From: Bradyrhizobium sp. SZCCT0148
GTDB taxonomy: Bacteria; Pseudomonadota; Alphaproteobacteria; Rhizobiales; Xanthobacteraceae
NCBI RefSeq assembly: GCF_018129985.1
Contig: NZ_JAFCKT010000001.1
Location: forward strand, 1,550,001-1,614,000
Direction: 5' to 3'
DNA: 64,000 nucleotides
Made by a program: the position numbers and the translations under genes. This document shows, in pieces, positions 9,480-17,876 of the stretch; within the stretch, counting starts at the first letter, position 1, and every line of letters starts with the position of its first letter. The notes below the pieces were generated by a model. That model worked only from the letters and a program-made list of their open reading frames with translations, did not search any database and was not told the origin of the DNA.

Positions 9480-9555
9480 AAAGTCCTCCGCGCAGATTTG
9501 GTCAGCTTTTGAGCAGCGATGGATTGCCGGGTCAAGTCCGGCAACGACCCCTGCG

Positions 9556-10032
9556 TCAGGCGAAATAGATCAACCCGAGCCAGTCCGCGACCAGCGCCGG
9601 CTTGTCCTCGCCTTCGATCTCCACCGTGACATTGGTGCGGGATTGCAACTCGTTGGGCTTGCGCAGCTTGGCTTCGGCCAGCACGAAGCGGCCGCGGACG
9701 CGCTTGCCCGAACGGACCGGCGAGATGAAGCGCAGCTTGTCGAAGCCGTAATTGACGCCCATCGTGGTCCCCGCAATCGCCGGCATCACTTCGTAGGACA
9801 TGACCGACAGCATCGACATCGTCAGGAAGCCGTGCGCGATGGTGGTGCCGAACGCCGTCTCCTTCGCCCTCTCGGGATCGACGTGGATGAATTGGTGATC
9901 CTCGGTCACGTCGGCATAGGTGTCGATGCGCGGCTGATCGATCAGGTGCCACGACGACACGCCGATCTCCTTGCCGACCATGGCCTGATAGGCCTGAAGC
10001 GTGATCGGCGGCTTCTTCCAGATTTCGTTCAT
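9556..10032 (-). CDS. MaoC family dehydratase
   Basis: A 158-residue single hotdog domain with the hydratase-2 motif visible as DHQFIHVDPERA followed by FGTTIAHGF. It is predicted to hydrate trans-2-enoyl-CoA to (R)-3-hydroxyacyl-CoA, the substrate of a D-specific dehydrogenase such as the SDR encoded downstream. Length and start (MNEIWKKPP) match the family. It is flanked on both sides by palindromic repeats and has the same orientation as its neighbours, so it could form part of a leftward acyl-CoA operon. Confidence 0.9.
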   Translation of the reverse strand: MNEIWKKPPITLQAYQAMVGKEIGVSSWHLIDQPRIDTYADVTEDHQFIHVDPERAKETAFGTTIAHGFLTMSMLSVMSYEVMPAIAGTTMGVNYGFDKLRFISPVRSGKRVRGRFVLAEAKLRKPNELQSRTNVTVEIEGEDKPALVADWLGLIYFA

Positions 10033-10050
10033 TCAGCACTCCAACCTCAG

Positions 10051-10151
10051 TCATTCCGGGGCGATGCGCAGCATCGAGCCCGGAATCCATCCTGCCGTAG
10101 AGTCTGTTGCCAAATGGATTCCGGGTTCGCGCTTCGCGCGCCCCTGAATGA
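10051..10151. repeat. palindromic repeat, TCATTCCGGGG family, copy 1
   Basis: About 100 nt beginning TCATTCCGGGGC, with an internal GGAATCCAT/ATGGATTCC pair and an end CCTGAATGAC. Related copies lie at 37085-37190, 38704-38813 and 52104-52231. All four are intergenic. Confidence 0.75.
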
Positions 10152-10181
10152 CAAGAGCAAAGACGTCCGGGCTTCGTCCAC

Positions 10182-11897
10182 TTATGTGTCGCCCCTGGTT
10201 TTCACCAGCTCCGAAAAATCCTCTTCCCGGAATTCGCGGCCGCGCAGGGGATCCTCGCGGTCGCCGTCGCGCTCGAGCCGCCGCAGTTGAACGCGCCGGA
10301 TCTTTCCTGAGATCGTCTTCGGCAGTTCGGTGACGATCTCGAGGCGGCGGATGCGTTTGAAGGGCGCAAGCCGCGCATGCAGATGTTTGAAGATCGACAG
10401 CGCGGTCTCCGGCGTCCGCTCCGCGCCGGAGGTCAGCAGCACGAACGCCTTGGGGATCGCGAGCCTGATCGGATCGGGGCTCGGCACCACTGCGGCTTCC
10501 GCAACCAGTTCGTGTTCGAGCAGAACGCTTTCCAGCTCGAACGGGCTGATGCGGTAATCCGACGATTTGAACACGTCGTCGGAGCGGCCGACAAAGGTAA
10601 GATAGCCCTCGTCGTCCTCGAACACGACATCGCCGCTGCGATAGAGCTCGCCCTCGGCGCCGGAGAGCTTGCCGTCGTCGCCCTGATAGCCCTGCATCAG
10701 GCCGGCGGGCCGCTCGGTGCCGAGCACCAGCGCGACCTCGCCTTCCCTGGCCTTGTTGCCGTCGGCGTCGCTGATCTGGACGCGATAGCCCGGCAGCGGC
10801 CGGCCCATCGAGCCGACCTTGATCTTTTGGCCCGGCGAGTTGCCGGCCAGTGCCGTGGTTTCGGTCTGACCATAGCCGTCGCGGATGGTGAGGCCCCAGG
10901 CCGCCCGGACCTGGTCGATCACTTCAGGGTTCAGAGGCTCGCCAGCGCCGCAGACCTCGCGCAGCGCCACTTTGAAGGATGCCAAGTTCTCCTGGATGAA
11001 CAGCCGCCACACGGTCGGCGGCGCGCACAGCGTGGTGACGCCGCAACGGCCGATGGTGGCGAGCAGGCCCTTCGCATCGAAGCGCGGCTGGTTGACCACG
11101 AACACGGTGGCGCCCGCATTCCACGGCGCGAAAAAACAACTCCAGGCATGCTTGGCCCAGCCGGGCGAGGAGATGTTGAGATGGACGTCGCCGGGTTTTA
11201 GCCCAATCCAGTACATGGTCGAGAGATGACCGACGGGATAGCTGCGCTGGCTGTGCCGGACGAGTTTTGGTTTTGCTGTCGTGCCCGAGGTGAAATAAAG
11301 CAGCATCGGATCGTCGGCATGGGTCGAGCCGTCGGCGGTAAATCCCTCGGAGGCCTTTGCGGCCTCATCGTAGGAGAGCCATCCGTCATGGGCCGGGCCG
11401 ACCACGATGCGGACGATGTTCTCCGCGCCCAGGCTTGCAAATTTCGCGACCTGATCCTCGGCCGCCACCACCGCCTTCGCCTTGCCGCGATCGAGCCGGT
11501 CGCGCAGCTCATCGGCGGTGAGCAGCGTGGTCGCGGGAATCACGACGACGCCGAGCTTCATCGCCGCCAGCATCGTCTCCCACAGCGGAACCACATTGCC
11601 GAGCAGCAGCAGGAGATGATCGCCGCGTTTCAGGCCCTGCGCACGCAGGAAATTCGCGACCTGGTTCGAGCGCTTCGAGAGCGCTGCAAAGGACAGTTTC
11701 GTCTGGCGATCCTGCGCGGCGTCGACGATCCAGAGTGCCGGCCGGTCCTTGGCTTCGGCGTCCATCGCCAGCTCGTCGAACCAGTCAAGCGCCCAGTTGA
11801 AGGGAACAGGGTCCGGCCAGCGGAATCCTTTGACCGCGGCATCGTAATCGGTGCGGTGCTTGAGCAGAAACGCGCGCGCGTCCTGAAATGTCGTCAT
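10182..11897 (-). CDS. acyl-CoA synthetase (AMP-binding enzyme)
   Basis: A 571-residue member of the ANL superfamily that activates a carboxylic acid with ATP and CoA. The adenylation P-loop is LLYFTSGTTAKPK, followed by the A5-like DGYGQTETT and the hinge YRSGDV...GRSDDVFKSSDYRI. The C-terminal lysine loop is TISGKIRR. The sequence resembles medium-chain acyl-CoA or acetyl-CoA-like synthetases, but chain length cannot be decided. ATG 11897 (MTTFQDARAF) gives a normal length; the frame is open further upstream through a repeat and into mmsB, which is not coding in this frame. It probably feeds the MaoC/SDR pair. Confidence 0.9.
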   Translation of the reverse strand: MTTFQDARAFLLKHRTDYDAAVKGFRWPDPVPFNWALDWFDELAMDAEAKDRPALWIVDAAQDRQTKLSFAALSKRSNQVANFLRAQGLKRGDHLLLLLGNVVPLWETMLAAMKLGVVVIPATTLLTADELRDRLDRGKAKAVVAAEDQVAKFASLGAENIVRIVVGPAHDGWLSYDEAAKASEGFTADGSTHADDPMLLYFTSGTTAKPKLVRHSQRSYPVGHLSTMYWIGLKPGDVHLNISSPGWAKHAWSCFFAPWNAGATVFVVNQPRFDAKGLLATIGRCGVTTLCAPPTVWRLFIQENLASFKVALREVCGAGEPLNPEVIDQVRAAWGLTIRDGYGQTETTALAGNSPGQKIKVGSMGRPLPGYRVQISDADGNKAREGEVALVLGTERPAGLMQGYQGDDGKLSGAEGELYRSGDVVFEDDEGYLTFVGRSDDVFKSSDYRISPFELESVLLEHELVAEAAVVPSPDPIRLAIPKAFVLLTSGAERTPETALSIFKHLHARLAPFKRIRRLEIVTELPKTISGKIRRVQLRRLERDGDREDPLRGREFREEDFSELVKTRGDT

Positions 11898-11927
11898 GTT
11901 CCGGGCCCGTCGAATTGATGTTCGAGC

Positions 11928-12013
11928 GTAGCCCGGTTGGAGCGAAGCGCAATCCGGCGCGGCTGGCCCCAGATGGAGCCATCCCGGATTTCGCTTCGCG
12001 CCATCCGGGCCAC
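11928..12013. repeat. palindromic repeat, GTAGCCCGG...CCGGGCCAC family
   Basis: About 86 nt with inverted arms GTAGCCCGGTTGGAGCGAAG and CTTCGCTTCGC-like sequence ending in ATCCGGGCCAC. It lies between the acyl-CoA synthetase and mmsB, in same-direction genes. The form matches intergenic REP elements common in this genus. Confidence 0.65.
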
Positions 12014-12022
12014 GAAGCCTCG

Positions 12023-12910
12023 CTATTGCCCAGCGAGGCTGCGAACGTGCTTGATAATTCCGGAAAAATCCACCCCGCCCTGACCGGCTGCGTCGAAAGA
12101 CTGATAGATCTCCTGCGCATGCTTGCCGAGCGGGGTCGCCGCGCCCGCGGCCTTGGCGGCGTCCTGCGCCAGCGTCAGATCCTTCACCATCAGCGCGGAA
12201 GCAAACCCCGGCTTGTAGTCGTTGTTGGCGGGCGAAGTCGGCACCGGGCCCGGCACCGGGCAATAGGTCGTCAGCGACCAGCACTGCCCCGACGAGGTCG
12301 AGGCGACGTCGAACAGGGCCTGGTGCGAGAGCCCGAGCTTCTCAGCCAGTGCAAACGCCTCGCTCACCGCAATCATGGAAACGCCGAGGATCATGTTGTT
12401 GCAGATCTTGGCCGCCTGCCCCGCGCCGGCGCCGCCGCAATGCACGATCTTCTTGCCCATGTTCTCCAGCACCGGCTTGGCCGCCGCGAATGCGTTCTCC
12501 TCGCCACCGCACATGAAGGTGAGCGTTGCGCCCTTGGCGCCACCGGTGCCGCCGGAGACCGGCGCATCCACCGACAGCACGCCGTGCTTGGCGGCGAGCG
12601 CATGCGCGGCCCTCGCGCTCTCCACGTCGATGGTTGAGCTGTCGATGACCAGTGCGCCCTTGGTCATCGCAGGAAGGATTTCGTTCCAGACGCCGAGCAC
12701 GTGCTTGCCTGCGGGCAACATGGTGACGACGACATCGGCGCCCTTCACCGCGCTCGCGGCACTGTCGGCAACGCCGGCGCCATCGGCCTTGGCTTGATTG
12801 CGCGAGGCTTCGACAAGATCGAACGCCACTACCTTGTGGCCCGCCTTGACCAGGTTGGCGGCCATCGGGCCGCCCATGTTGCCGAGACCGATGAATGCGA
12901 TCGTGGCCAT
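12023..12910 (-). CDS. mmsB: 3-hydroxyisobutyrate dehydrogenase
   Basis: A 295-residue beta-hydroxyacid dehydrogenase that oxidises 3-hydroxyisobutyrate to methylmalonate semialdehyde in valine degradation. Visible motifs are the NAD-binding GLGNMGGPMAAN at residues 8-19, the substrate loop DAPVSGGTGGA and the catalytic-lysine segment GAGQAAKICNNM. The family assignment is strengthened by its neighbours: hydrolase, acyl-CoA dehydrogenase and mmsA lie upstream in the same direction, covering every step from isobutyryl-CoA to propionyl-CoA except the enoyl-CoA hydratase. The gap to the hydrolase gene is 28 nt. Confidence 0.95.
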   Translation of the reverse strand: MATIAFIGLGNMGGPMAANLVKAGHKVVAFDLVEASRNQAKADGAGVADSAASAVKGADVVVTMLPAGKHVLGVWNEILPAMTKGALVIDSSTIDVESARAAHALAAKHGVLSVDAPVSGGTGGAKGATLTFMCGGEENAFAAAKPVLENMGKKIVHCGGAGAGQAAKICNNMILGVSMIAVSEAFALAEKLGLSHQALFDVASTSSGQCWSLTTYCPVPGPVPTSPANNDYKPGFASALMVKDLTLAQDAAKAAGAATPLGKHAQEIYQSFDAAGQGGVDFSGIIKHVRSLAGQ

Positions 12911-12938
12911 TGTCGTTTCCTCCGCTTCAATTCGTTGC

Positions 12939-14006
12939 TTAGTTGAACTTCAGCTCGTCGGCACCGATCCCGGCGAGATACGGCGCAAGCATCTCTGGCG
13001 TCACATCCTCGATCCGCGGCGGCGACCAGACCGGGTTGCGATCCTTGTCGATCACGGCGGCTCGCACGCCCTCGCGGAAATCGTCGCTGCGGAACACTTC
13101 GAGCGCAGCGCGATATTCCCGCACCAGGCACTCCTCCAGGCTCGACGCGGTGCGCGCGAGCCGCAGCAGTTTCAGCGTCACCACCATGCCGCGCGGCGAT
13201 TTTTCGTTGAGCGTCTTCAGGGTCGCCAAGGCGAACTCCGAGCCGTCACGTTTCAGCGCGGCAAAGATGTCTTCCATACGATCGAAGCCGAACAATGCGT
13301 CGATGAGCGGCTCCTTCGCGGCCACGGGACCCGCGGTCTCACCAGTCGCGAAGCCGTCGATGAGCCTGGTGATATCCGCGGCCGTGGCATCTCTTCCGGC
13401 ATTGGTCAGCGCCTCGCGCAGCTCCGGCCACTTCGCCGCCGGCACCACCGCATCGGCAAACCTGGCGTGGATCGCATCGGGGCCGTTCATGGTCTGGCCG
13501 GTCAGGCCGAAATAAGTGCCGATCTCACCGGGCGAGCGCGACAACAGCCACGTGCCGCCGACGTCGGGGAAGAATCCGAGCCCGACCTCGGGCATCGCGA
13601 GCTTGGTACGATCGGTGGCCACACGATGGCTGGCATGGCCCGAGAGACCGACGCCGCCGCCCATCACGAGGCCGTCCATGAACGCGACATAGGGCTTCGG
13701 ATACTTCGCGATCCGCGCGTTCATGACGTATTCCTGACGCCAGAACCGCGCGCCGAGATCGCCGCCTTCGCGCGAGCTCTCCCAAAGGCCGCGAATGTCA
13801 CCGCCGGCACAGAGGCCGCGCTCGCCCGCGCCTTCCAGAATGATCAGCGCAACGTCCGGATCAGTCTCGAAGCGGTCGAGCGCAGCGTCGATACCCTCGG
13901 ACATCTCCAGGGTCATGGCGTTGATCGCCTTGGGCCGGTTGAGGCGGATCACGCCCGCCGCGCCCTCACGGCGAACGATGAGATCGCCCTCTTCCACCGA
14001 ATTCAT
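12939..14006 (-). CDS. 3-hydroxyisobutyryl-CoA hydrolase (enoyl-CoA hydratase/isomerase family)
   Basis: A 355-residue crotonase-fold protein, longer than ordinary hydratases and matching the 3-hydroxyisobutyryl-CoA hydrolase group. It releases 3-hydroxyisobutyrate from its CoA ester in valine breakdown. Oxyanion-hole segments are CAGGDIRG and DGLVMGGGVGLS, and the conserved active-site stretch MPEVGLGFFPDVGG follows. Its ATG overlaps the acyl-CoA dehydrogenase stop as ATGA, so translation of the two is probably coupled. Position between the dehydrogenase and mmsB agrees with this function rather than with a plain enoyl-CoA hydratase. Confidence 0.92.
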   Translation of the reverse strand: MNSVEEGDLIVRREGAAGVIRLNRPKAINAMTLEMSEGIDAALDRFETDPDVALIILEGAGERGLCAGGDIRGLWESSREGGDLGARFWRQEYVMNARIAKYPKPYVAFMDGLVMGGGVGLSGHASHRVATDRTKLAMPEVGLGFFPDVGGTWLLSRSPGEIGTYFGLTGQTMNGPDAIHARFADAVVPAAKWPELREALTNAGRDATAADITRLIDGFATGETAGPVAAKEPLIDALFGFDRMEDIFAALKRDGSEFALATLKTLNEKSPRGMVVTLKLLRLARTASSLEECLVREYRAALEVFRSDDFREGVRAAVIDKDRNPVWSPPRIEDVTPEMLAPYLAGIGADELKFN

Positions 14007-15148
14007 CGCGCGCCCTCGATCAGCTTGCGCGCCACGATCAGCCGCATGATCTCATTGGTGCCTTCGAGAATCTGGTGCACGCGCAGATCGCGCACGATCT
14101 TCTCGATGCCGTATTCGCTCAAGTACCCGTAGCCGCCGTGGAGCTGCAGCGCCTGGTTGGCGACCTCGAAGCCGACGTCGGTGCCGAAGCGCTTGGCCAT
14201 CGCACACAGCATGGTGGCGTCGGGGTCTTTCCGGTCCAGCGCCGCGGCCGCCCGCCACAGAAACGTGCGCGCAGCCTCGAGCTCGATCGCCATGTCGGCG
14301 AGGCGGAATTGCAGCGCCTGGAATTCGTCGAGGCGCTTTCCGAAGGCCTTGCGCTCCTTCATGTAGGCGCGCGCCTTGTCGAGTGCGGTCTGCGCACCAC
14401 CCAGCGAGCACGCCGTGATGTTGAGCCGGCCGCCGTCGAGACCGGCCATCGCGATCTTGAAGCCGACGCCCTCCTCGCTGAGGCGATTGGCGACCGGCAC
14501 ACGGGCGTTCTCAAACATCACAGCGCGGGTCGGCTGCGCGTTCCAGCCCATCTTGCGCTCATTGGCGCCGAAGGAGACGCCCGGCGTCTTGCCGTCGATG
14601 ACGAGCGTCGAGATGCCGCCGGGACCATCGCCGCCGGTGCGCACCATCGCGACCAGGAGATCAGTGCCACCGGCACCAGAGATGAACTGCTTTTGGCCGT
14701 TGAGCACGTAATGCTCGCCATCCTGCACCGCGCGGGTGCGCAATGCGGCCGCATCGGAGCCCGCACCCGGCTCGGTCAGGCAATAGCTCGCGATCAGCTC
14801 CATGGTGCAGAGCTTCGGAAGCCATGTGTGGCGCTGGGTGTCGCTGCCGAAGGCATCGATCATCCAGCTCGCCATGTTGTGGATAGAGATGAAGGCCGAG
14901 GTGGTCGGACAGCCCGTCGCCAGCGCCTCGAAGATCAGCGCCGCGTCGAACCGCGTCATCGCGGATCCCCCGACATCCTCGCGGATGTAGATGCCGCCCA
15001 TGCCGAGCGTCGCCGCCTCGCGCATCACGTCGACGGGGAAATGCTTCTCCTCGTCCCAGCGCAGCGCATGCGGCGCGATCTTCTCGGCCGCAAACGCCAG
15101 CGCCATGTCGCGAATTGCGATCTGATCCTCGTTCAGAGCGAATTGCAT
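14003..15148 (-). CDS. acyl-CoA dehydrogenase, probably isobutyryl-CoA dehydrogenase
   Basis: A 381-residue FAD enzyme of the acyl-CoA dehydrogenase family. Family motifs are CLTEPGAGSDAAAL near residue 125, QFISGAGGTDLL, the QALQLHGGYGYL segment and the C-terminal ILEGTNEIMRLI. Context (mmsA upstream, hydrolase and mmsB downstream) points to isobutyryl-CoA to methacrylyl-CoA in valine catabolism. The start was placed at ATG 15148 (MQFALNEDQ), because the open frame beyond it is repeat sequence. The intergenic palindromic repeat between this gene and mmsA may tune the transcript. Confidence 0.9.
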   Translation of the reverse strand: MQFALNEDQIAIRDMALAFAAEKIAPHALRWDEEKHFPVDVMREAATLGMGGIYIREDVGGSAMTRFDAALIFEALATGCPTTSAFISIHNMASWMIDAFGSDTQRHTWLPKLCTMELIASYCLTEPGAGSDAAALRTRAVQDGEHYVLNGQKQFISGAGGTDLLVAMVRTGGDGPGGISTLVIDGKTPGVSFGANERKMGWNAQPTRAVMFENARVPVANRLSEEGVGFKIAMAGLDGGRLNITACSLGGAQTALDKARAYMKERKAFGKRLDEFQALQFRLADMAIELEAARTFLWRAAAALDRKDPDATMLCAMAKRFGTDVGFEVANQALQLHGGYGYLSEYGIEKIVRDLRVHQILEGTNEIMRLIVARKLIEGAR

Positions 15149-15168
15149 GCTGCCGCTTACCTTATTTC

Positions 15169-15255
15169 CGTCATTGCGAGCGCAGCGAAGCAATCGAGAC
15201 TGTCTCCGCGGAAAGGCCCTGGATTGTTTCGTCGCAAGAGCTCCTCGCAATGACG
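15169..15255. repeat. 87-nt palindromic repeat, CGTCATTGCGAG family, copy B
   Basis: It has the same length and outer arms as the copy at 7114-7200 but in the opposite orientation: each copy carries one GAGGAGCTCTTGCGACGAA-type arm and one GCGCAGCGAAGCAAT-type arm. It lies between mmsA and the acyl-CoA dehydrogenase gene. Confidence 0.8.
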
Positions 15256-15266
15256 GCTGAGGGAGT

Positions 15267-16763
15267 TTACTTCATCAGCGGGATCGAGAACTCCGCGCCT
15301 TCCTTGACGCCGGACGGCCAGCGCGAGGTCACCGTCTTGGTCTTGGTGTAGAAGCGGACTGAATCCGGGCCGTGCTGGTTGAGGTCACCGAAGCCCGACT
15401 TCTTCCAGCCGCCGAACGTGTAATAGGCGATCGGCACCGGGATCGGCACGTTGATGCCGACCATGCCGACATTGACCTTGGCCGCGAAGTCGCGAGCGGC
15501 ATCGCCGTCGCGGGTGAAGATGGCAACGCCGTTGCCGTAGTCATGCTCGGACGGCAGCGCCAGCGCTTCCTTGTAGTCGTGCGCGCGCACGACCGAAAGC
15601 ACCGGGCCGAAGATCTCTTCCTTGTAGATCCGCATGTCCTTGGTGACGTTGTCGAACAGCGAGCCGCCGAGATAGAAGCCGTTCTCGTAACCCTGCATCT
15701 TGAAGCCTCGACCGTCGACGGCGAGCGTGGCGCCTTCCTTGATGCCGATGTCGATGTAGCCCTTGACCTTCTCGACCGCCTCACGCGTCACCAGCGGGCC
15801 GTAATCGGCGGATGGATCGATCGAGGTGCCGATCTTGAGGCTCTCGACGCGCGGGATCAGCTTCTCCATCAGACGGTCGGCGGTGGACTTGCCGACGGGG
15901 ACCGCCACGGAGACGGCCATGCAGCGCTCGCCGGCCGAGCCATAACCCGCGCCGATCAGCGCATCCACGGCCTGGTCCATGTCGGCGTCCGGCATGATGA
16001 TGGCGTGGTTCTTGGCGCCGCCAAAGCACTGGCAGCGCTTGCCGGTCTGGGCGGCACGTTCATAGATGTACTGCGCGATCGGCGTCGAACCGACGAAGCC
16101 GACGGCCTTGATATCGGGATCGTCGAGGATGGCGTCGACCGCCTCCTTGTCGCCGTTGACGACGTTGAGGATGCCGGCCGGCAGGCCCGCTTCCATCATC
16201 AGTTCGGCGAGCAGCATCGGCACGCCCGGATCGCGCTCGGACGGCTTGAGGATGAAAGCGTTGCCGCAGGCGATCGCCGGCGCAAACTTCCACATCGGGA
16301 TCATTGCCGGGAAGTTGAACGGCGTGATGCCGGCGACGACGCCAAGCGCCTGGCGCATCGAATAGATGTCGATGCCGGGGCCGGCGCCCTCGGTGTATTC
16401 GCCCTTCATCAGATGCGGAATGCCGCAGGCGAACTCGGCGACCTCGAGGCCGCGCTGGATGTCGCCCTTGGCGTCCGGAACGGTCTTGCCGTGCTCGCGG
16501 GCGAGCAACTCGGCGAGCTTGTCATAATCGCGCTGAACCAGCTCGACGAACTTCATCATGACGCGGGCGCGGCGCTGCGGGTTGGTGGCTGCCCATTCCG
16601 GCTGTGCGGCGCGCGCGTTCTCGACGGCGGCGCGGACTTCGGCCTTCGACGCCAGCGCCACCTTGGCTTGGACGTCACCAGTCATCGGCTCGAAAACGTC
16701 GGCAGTGCGGCCCGAGGTGCCTTTGACCTCCTTGCCCCCGATGAAATGTCCGACTGAACGCAT
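15267..16763 (-). CDS. mmsA: methylmalonate-semialdehyde dehydrogenase (CoA-acylating)
   Basis: A 498-residue aldehyde dehydrogenase that converts methylmalonate semialdehyde, NAD and CoA to propionyl-CoA and CO2, the last step of the valine branch. The catalytic cysteine is Cys281 in AGERCMAVSV, the spacing expected for MmsA. The N-terminal HFIGGKEVKGTSGR and C-terminal FGGWKKSGFGDLNQHG are also typical. An AGGAGA ribosome site precedes the ATG. It is the first gene of the leftward valine block and is divergent from a LysR gene; a perfect inverted repeat lies between them. Confidence 0.96.
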   Translation of the reverse strand: MRSVGHFIGGKEVKGTSGRTADVFEPMTGDVQAKVALASKAEVRAAVENARAAQPEWAATNPQRRARVMMKFVELVQRDYDKLAELLAREHGKTVPDAKGDIQRGLEVAEFACGIPHLMKGEYTEGAGPGIDIYSMRQALGVVAGITPFNFPAMIPMWKFAPAIACGNAFILKPSERDPGVPMLLAELMMEAGLPAGILNVVNGDKEAVDAILDDPDIKAVGFVGSTPIAQYIYERAAQTGKRCQCFGGAKNHAIIMPDADMDQAVDALIGAGYGSAGERCMAVSVAVPVGKSTADRLMEKLIPRVESLKIGTSIDPSADYGPLVTREAVEKVKGYIDIGIKEGATLAVDGRGFKMQGYENGFYLGGSLFDNVTKDMRIYKEEIFGPVLSVVRAHDYKEALALPSEHDYGNGVAIFTRDGDAARDFAAKVNVGMVGINVPIPVPIAYYTFGGWKKSGFGDLNQHGPDSVRFYTKTKTVTSRWPSGVKEGAEFSIPLMK

Positions 16764-16792
16764 GGAATGCTCTCCTTAAGGCCTGGTCCGCT

Positions 16793-16822
16793 TTGACAAA
16801 TCCTATCGACCTGCATTTTATA
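16793..16822 (+). promoter_or_regulatory. sigma-70-like promoter for the LysR gene
   Basis: TTGACA at 16793-16798 is followed after 18 nt by TTTATA at 16817-16822, a close match to a housekeeping promoter. Transcription would start near 16830, about 30 nt before the LysR ATG at 16862. Confidence 0.55.
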
Positions 16823-16827
16823 GGATT
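16799..16827. promoter_or_regulatory. perfect inverted repeat between mmsA and LysR gene, candidate operator
   Basis: AATCCTAT at 16799-16806 and ATAGGATT at 16820-16827 are exact reverse complements with a 13-nt spacer. The site overlaps the -10 of the LysR promoter and lies 36 nt upstream of the mmsA ATG. This is the usual place for a LysR-type autoregulator that also controls the divergent target. Confidence 0.6.
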
Positions 16828-16861
16828 CAAGTCCGAGATAATGCACCATAGATGTGCGAAA

Positions 16862-17770
16862 ATGCTGGATCAAGGCGCTATCGATTGGGACGACTTTCGC
16901 TTTGTGCTGGCCATCGTGCGGGGCGGCTCGGTCTCGGCTGCGGCGAAACAGCTCGGAGTCGACCACGCCACGGTGATCCGCCGCGTCGACCGGCTGGAAA
17001 AGCACCTCTCGGCCAAGCTATTCGACCGGCGCAAGACCGGCTACCTCCTCACCGAGGCCGGCCAGCGCGTTGCCGATAGCGCCGAGGCGATGGAATCGAC
17101 CATCGTCGCCAACCAGGAGCAGGTCGGCGGCTCGGTGGCGCGGCTGACCGGGACGGTGCGGATCGGAGCGCCCGACGGGTTCGGCACCGCTTTCCTGGCG
17201 CCACGGCTGGCGCCCTTCGCCGACCGGTATCCCGATCTCGATCTGCAACTGGTGGCCACCGCGCGGCTGTTCAGCCTCTCCAAGCGCGAGGCCGATATCG
17301 CCATCAGCCTGACCATGCCGAAGGAAGGCCGCATCGTCGGCCGCAAGCTGCTCGATTACCGTCTCGGCCTCTACGCCGCCCCCGCCTACCTGGAGCGTTT
17401 CCCGAGAATTGCCTCGCGTCAGGACCTGCCGCAGCACCGCTTCGTCGGCTACATCGAGGAGCTGCTGTTCACGCCGGAGCTCGATTATCTGCCGCAGGTC
17501 TCGCCGCGGATCTCAGCCCGCTTCCGCAGCGCCAATCTGATCGCGCAGCTCAACGCGACACTCTCGGGCTTCGGCATCGCGGTGCTGCCGCACTTCATGG
17601 CGAGCGATTATCCTCAACTCGTTCCGGTGCTGCCGGACGACATCTCGATCACGCGCACGTTCTGGATGCTGATGCACGCAGACAGCAAGGATCTCGCGCG
17701 GATCAGGGCGGTGGCGGACTACGTCAGCGAGATCGTCGAGCGCGAACGGGCGCTGTTTGCGGGGCCGTGA
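16862..17770 (+). CDS. LysR family regulator, probable regulator of mmsA block
   Basis: A 302-residue LysR-type protein. The N-terminal winged helix spans about residues 8-65 (VLAIVRGGSVSAAAKQLGV, then TVIRRVDRLEKHL), and the rest is the periplasmic-binding-like effector domain. I chose ATG 16862 (MLDQGAIDWDDF) as the start; ATG 16841 is in frame, but the first would fall close to the promoter. Divergent placement opposite mmsA and the shared inverted repeat suggest it senses a valine-pathway intermediate. The effector itself cannot be inferred. Confidence 0.9.
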   Translation: MLDQGAIDWDDFRFVLAIVRGGSVSAAAKQLGVDHATVIRRVDRLEKHLSAKLFDRRKTGYLLTEAGQRVADSAEAMESTIVANQEQVGGSVARLTGTVRIGAPDGFGTAFLAPRLAPFADRYPDLDLQLVATARLFSLSKREADIAISLTMPKEGRIVGRKLLDYRLGLYAAPAYLERFPRIASRQDLPQHRFVGYIEELLFTPELDYLPQVSPRISARFRSANLIAQLNATLSGFGIAVLPHFMASDYPQLVPVLPDDISITRTFWMLMHADSKDLARIRAVADYVSEIVERERALFAGP

Positions 17771-17780
17771 GTTCCGTTTC

Positions 17781-17873
17781 GTAGGGTAGGCAAAACGAAG
17801 CGTGCCCACCATGCAACCGACATCGCGGAGAGAGGGTGGTCACGGCGCCACCGCGCCTTTACCCACCCTACGG
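17781..17873. repeat. palindromic repeat, GTAGGGTAGGC...ACCCACCCTACG family, copy 1
   Basis: A 93-nt imperfect inverted repeat with GTAGGGTAGG on the left and CCCACCCTAC on the right. A related copy lies at 40401-40491. It separates the convergent LysR and TetR genes and could serve as a bidirectional transcript end. Confidence 0.7.
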
Positions 17874-17876
17874 GAG

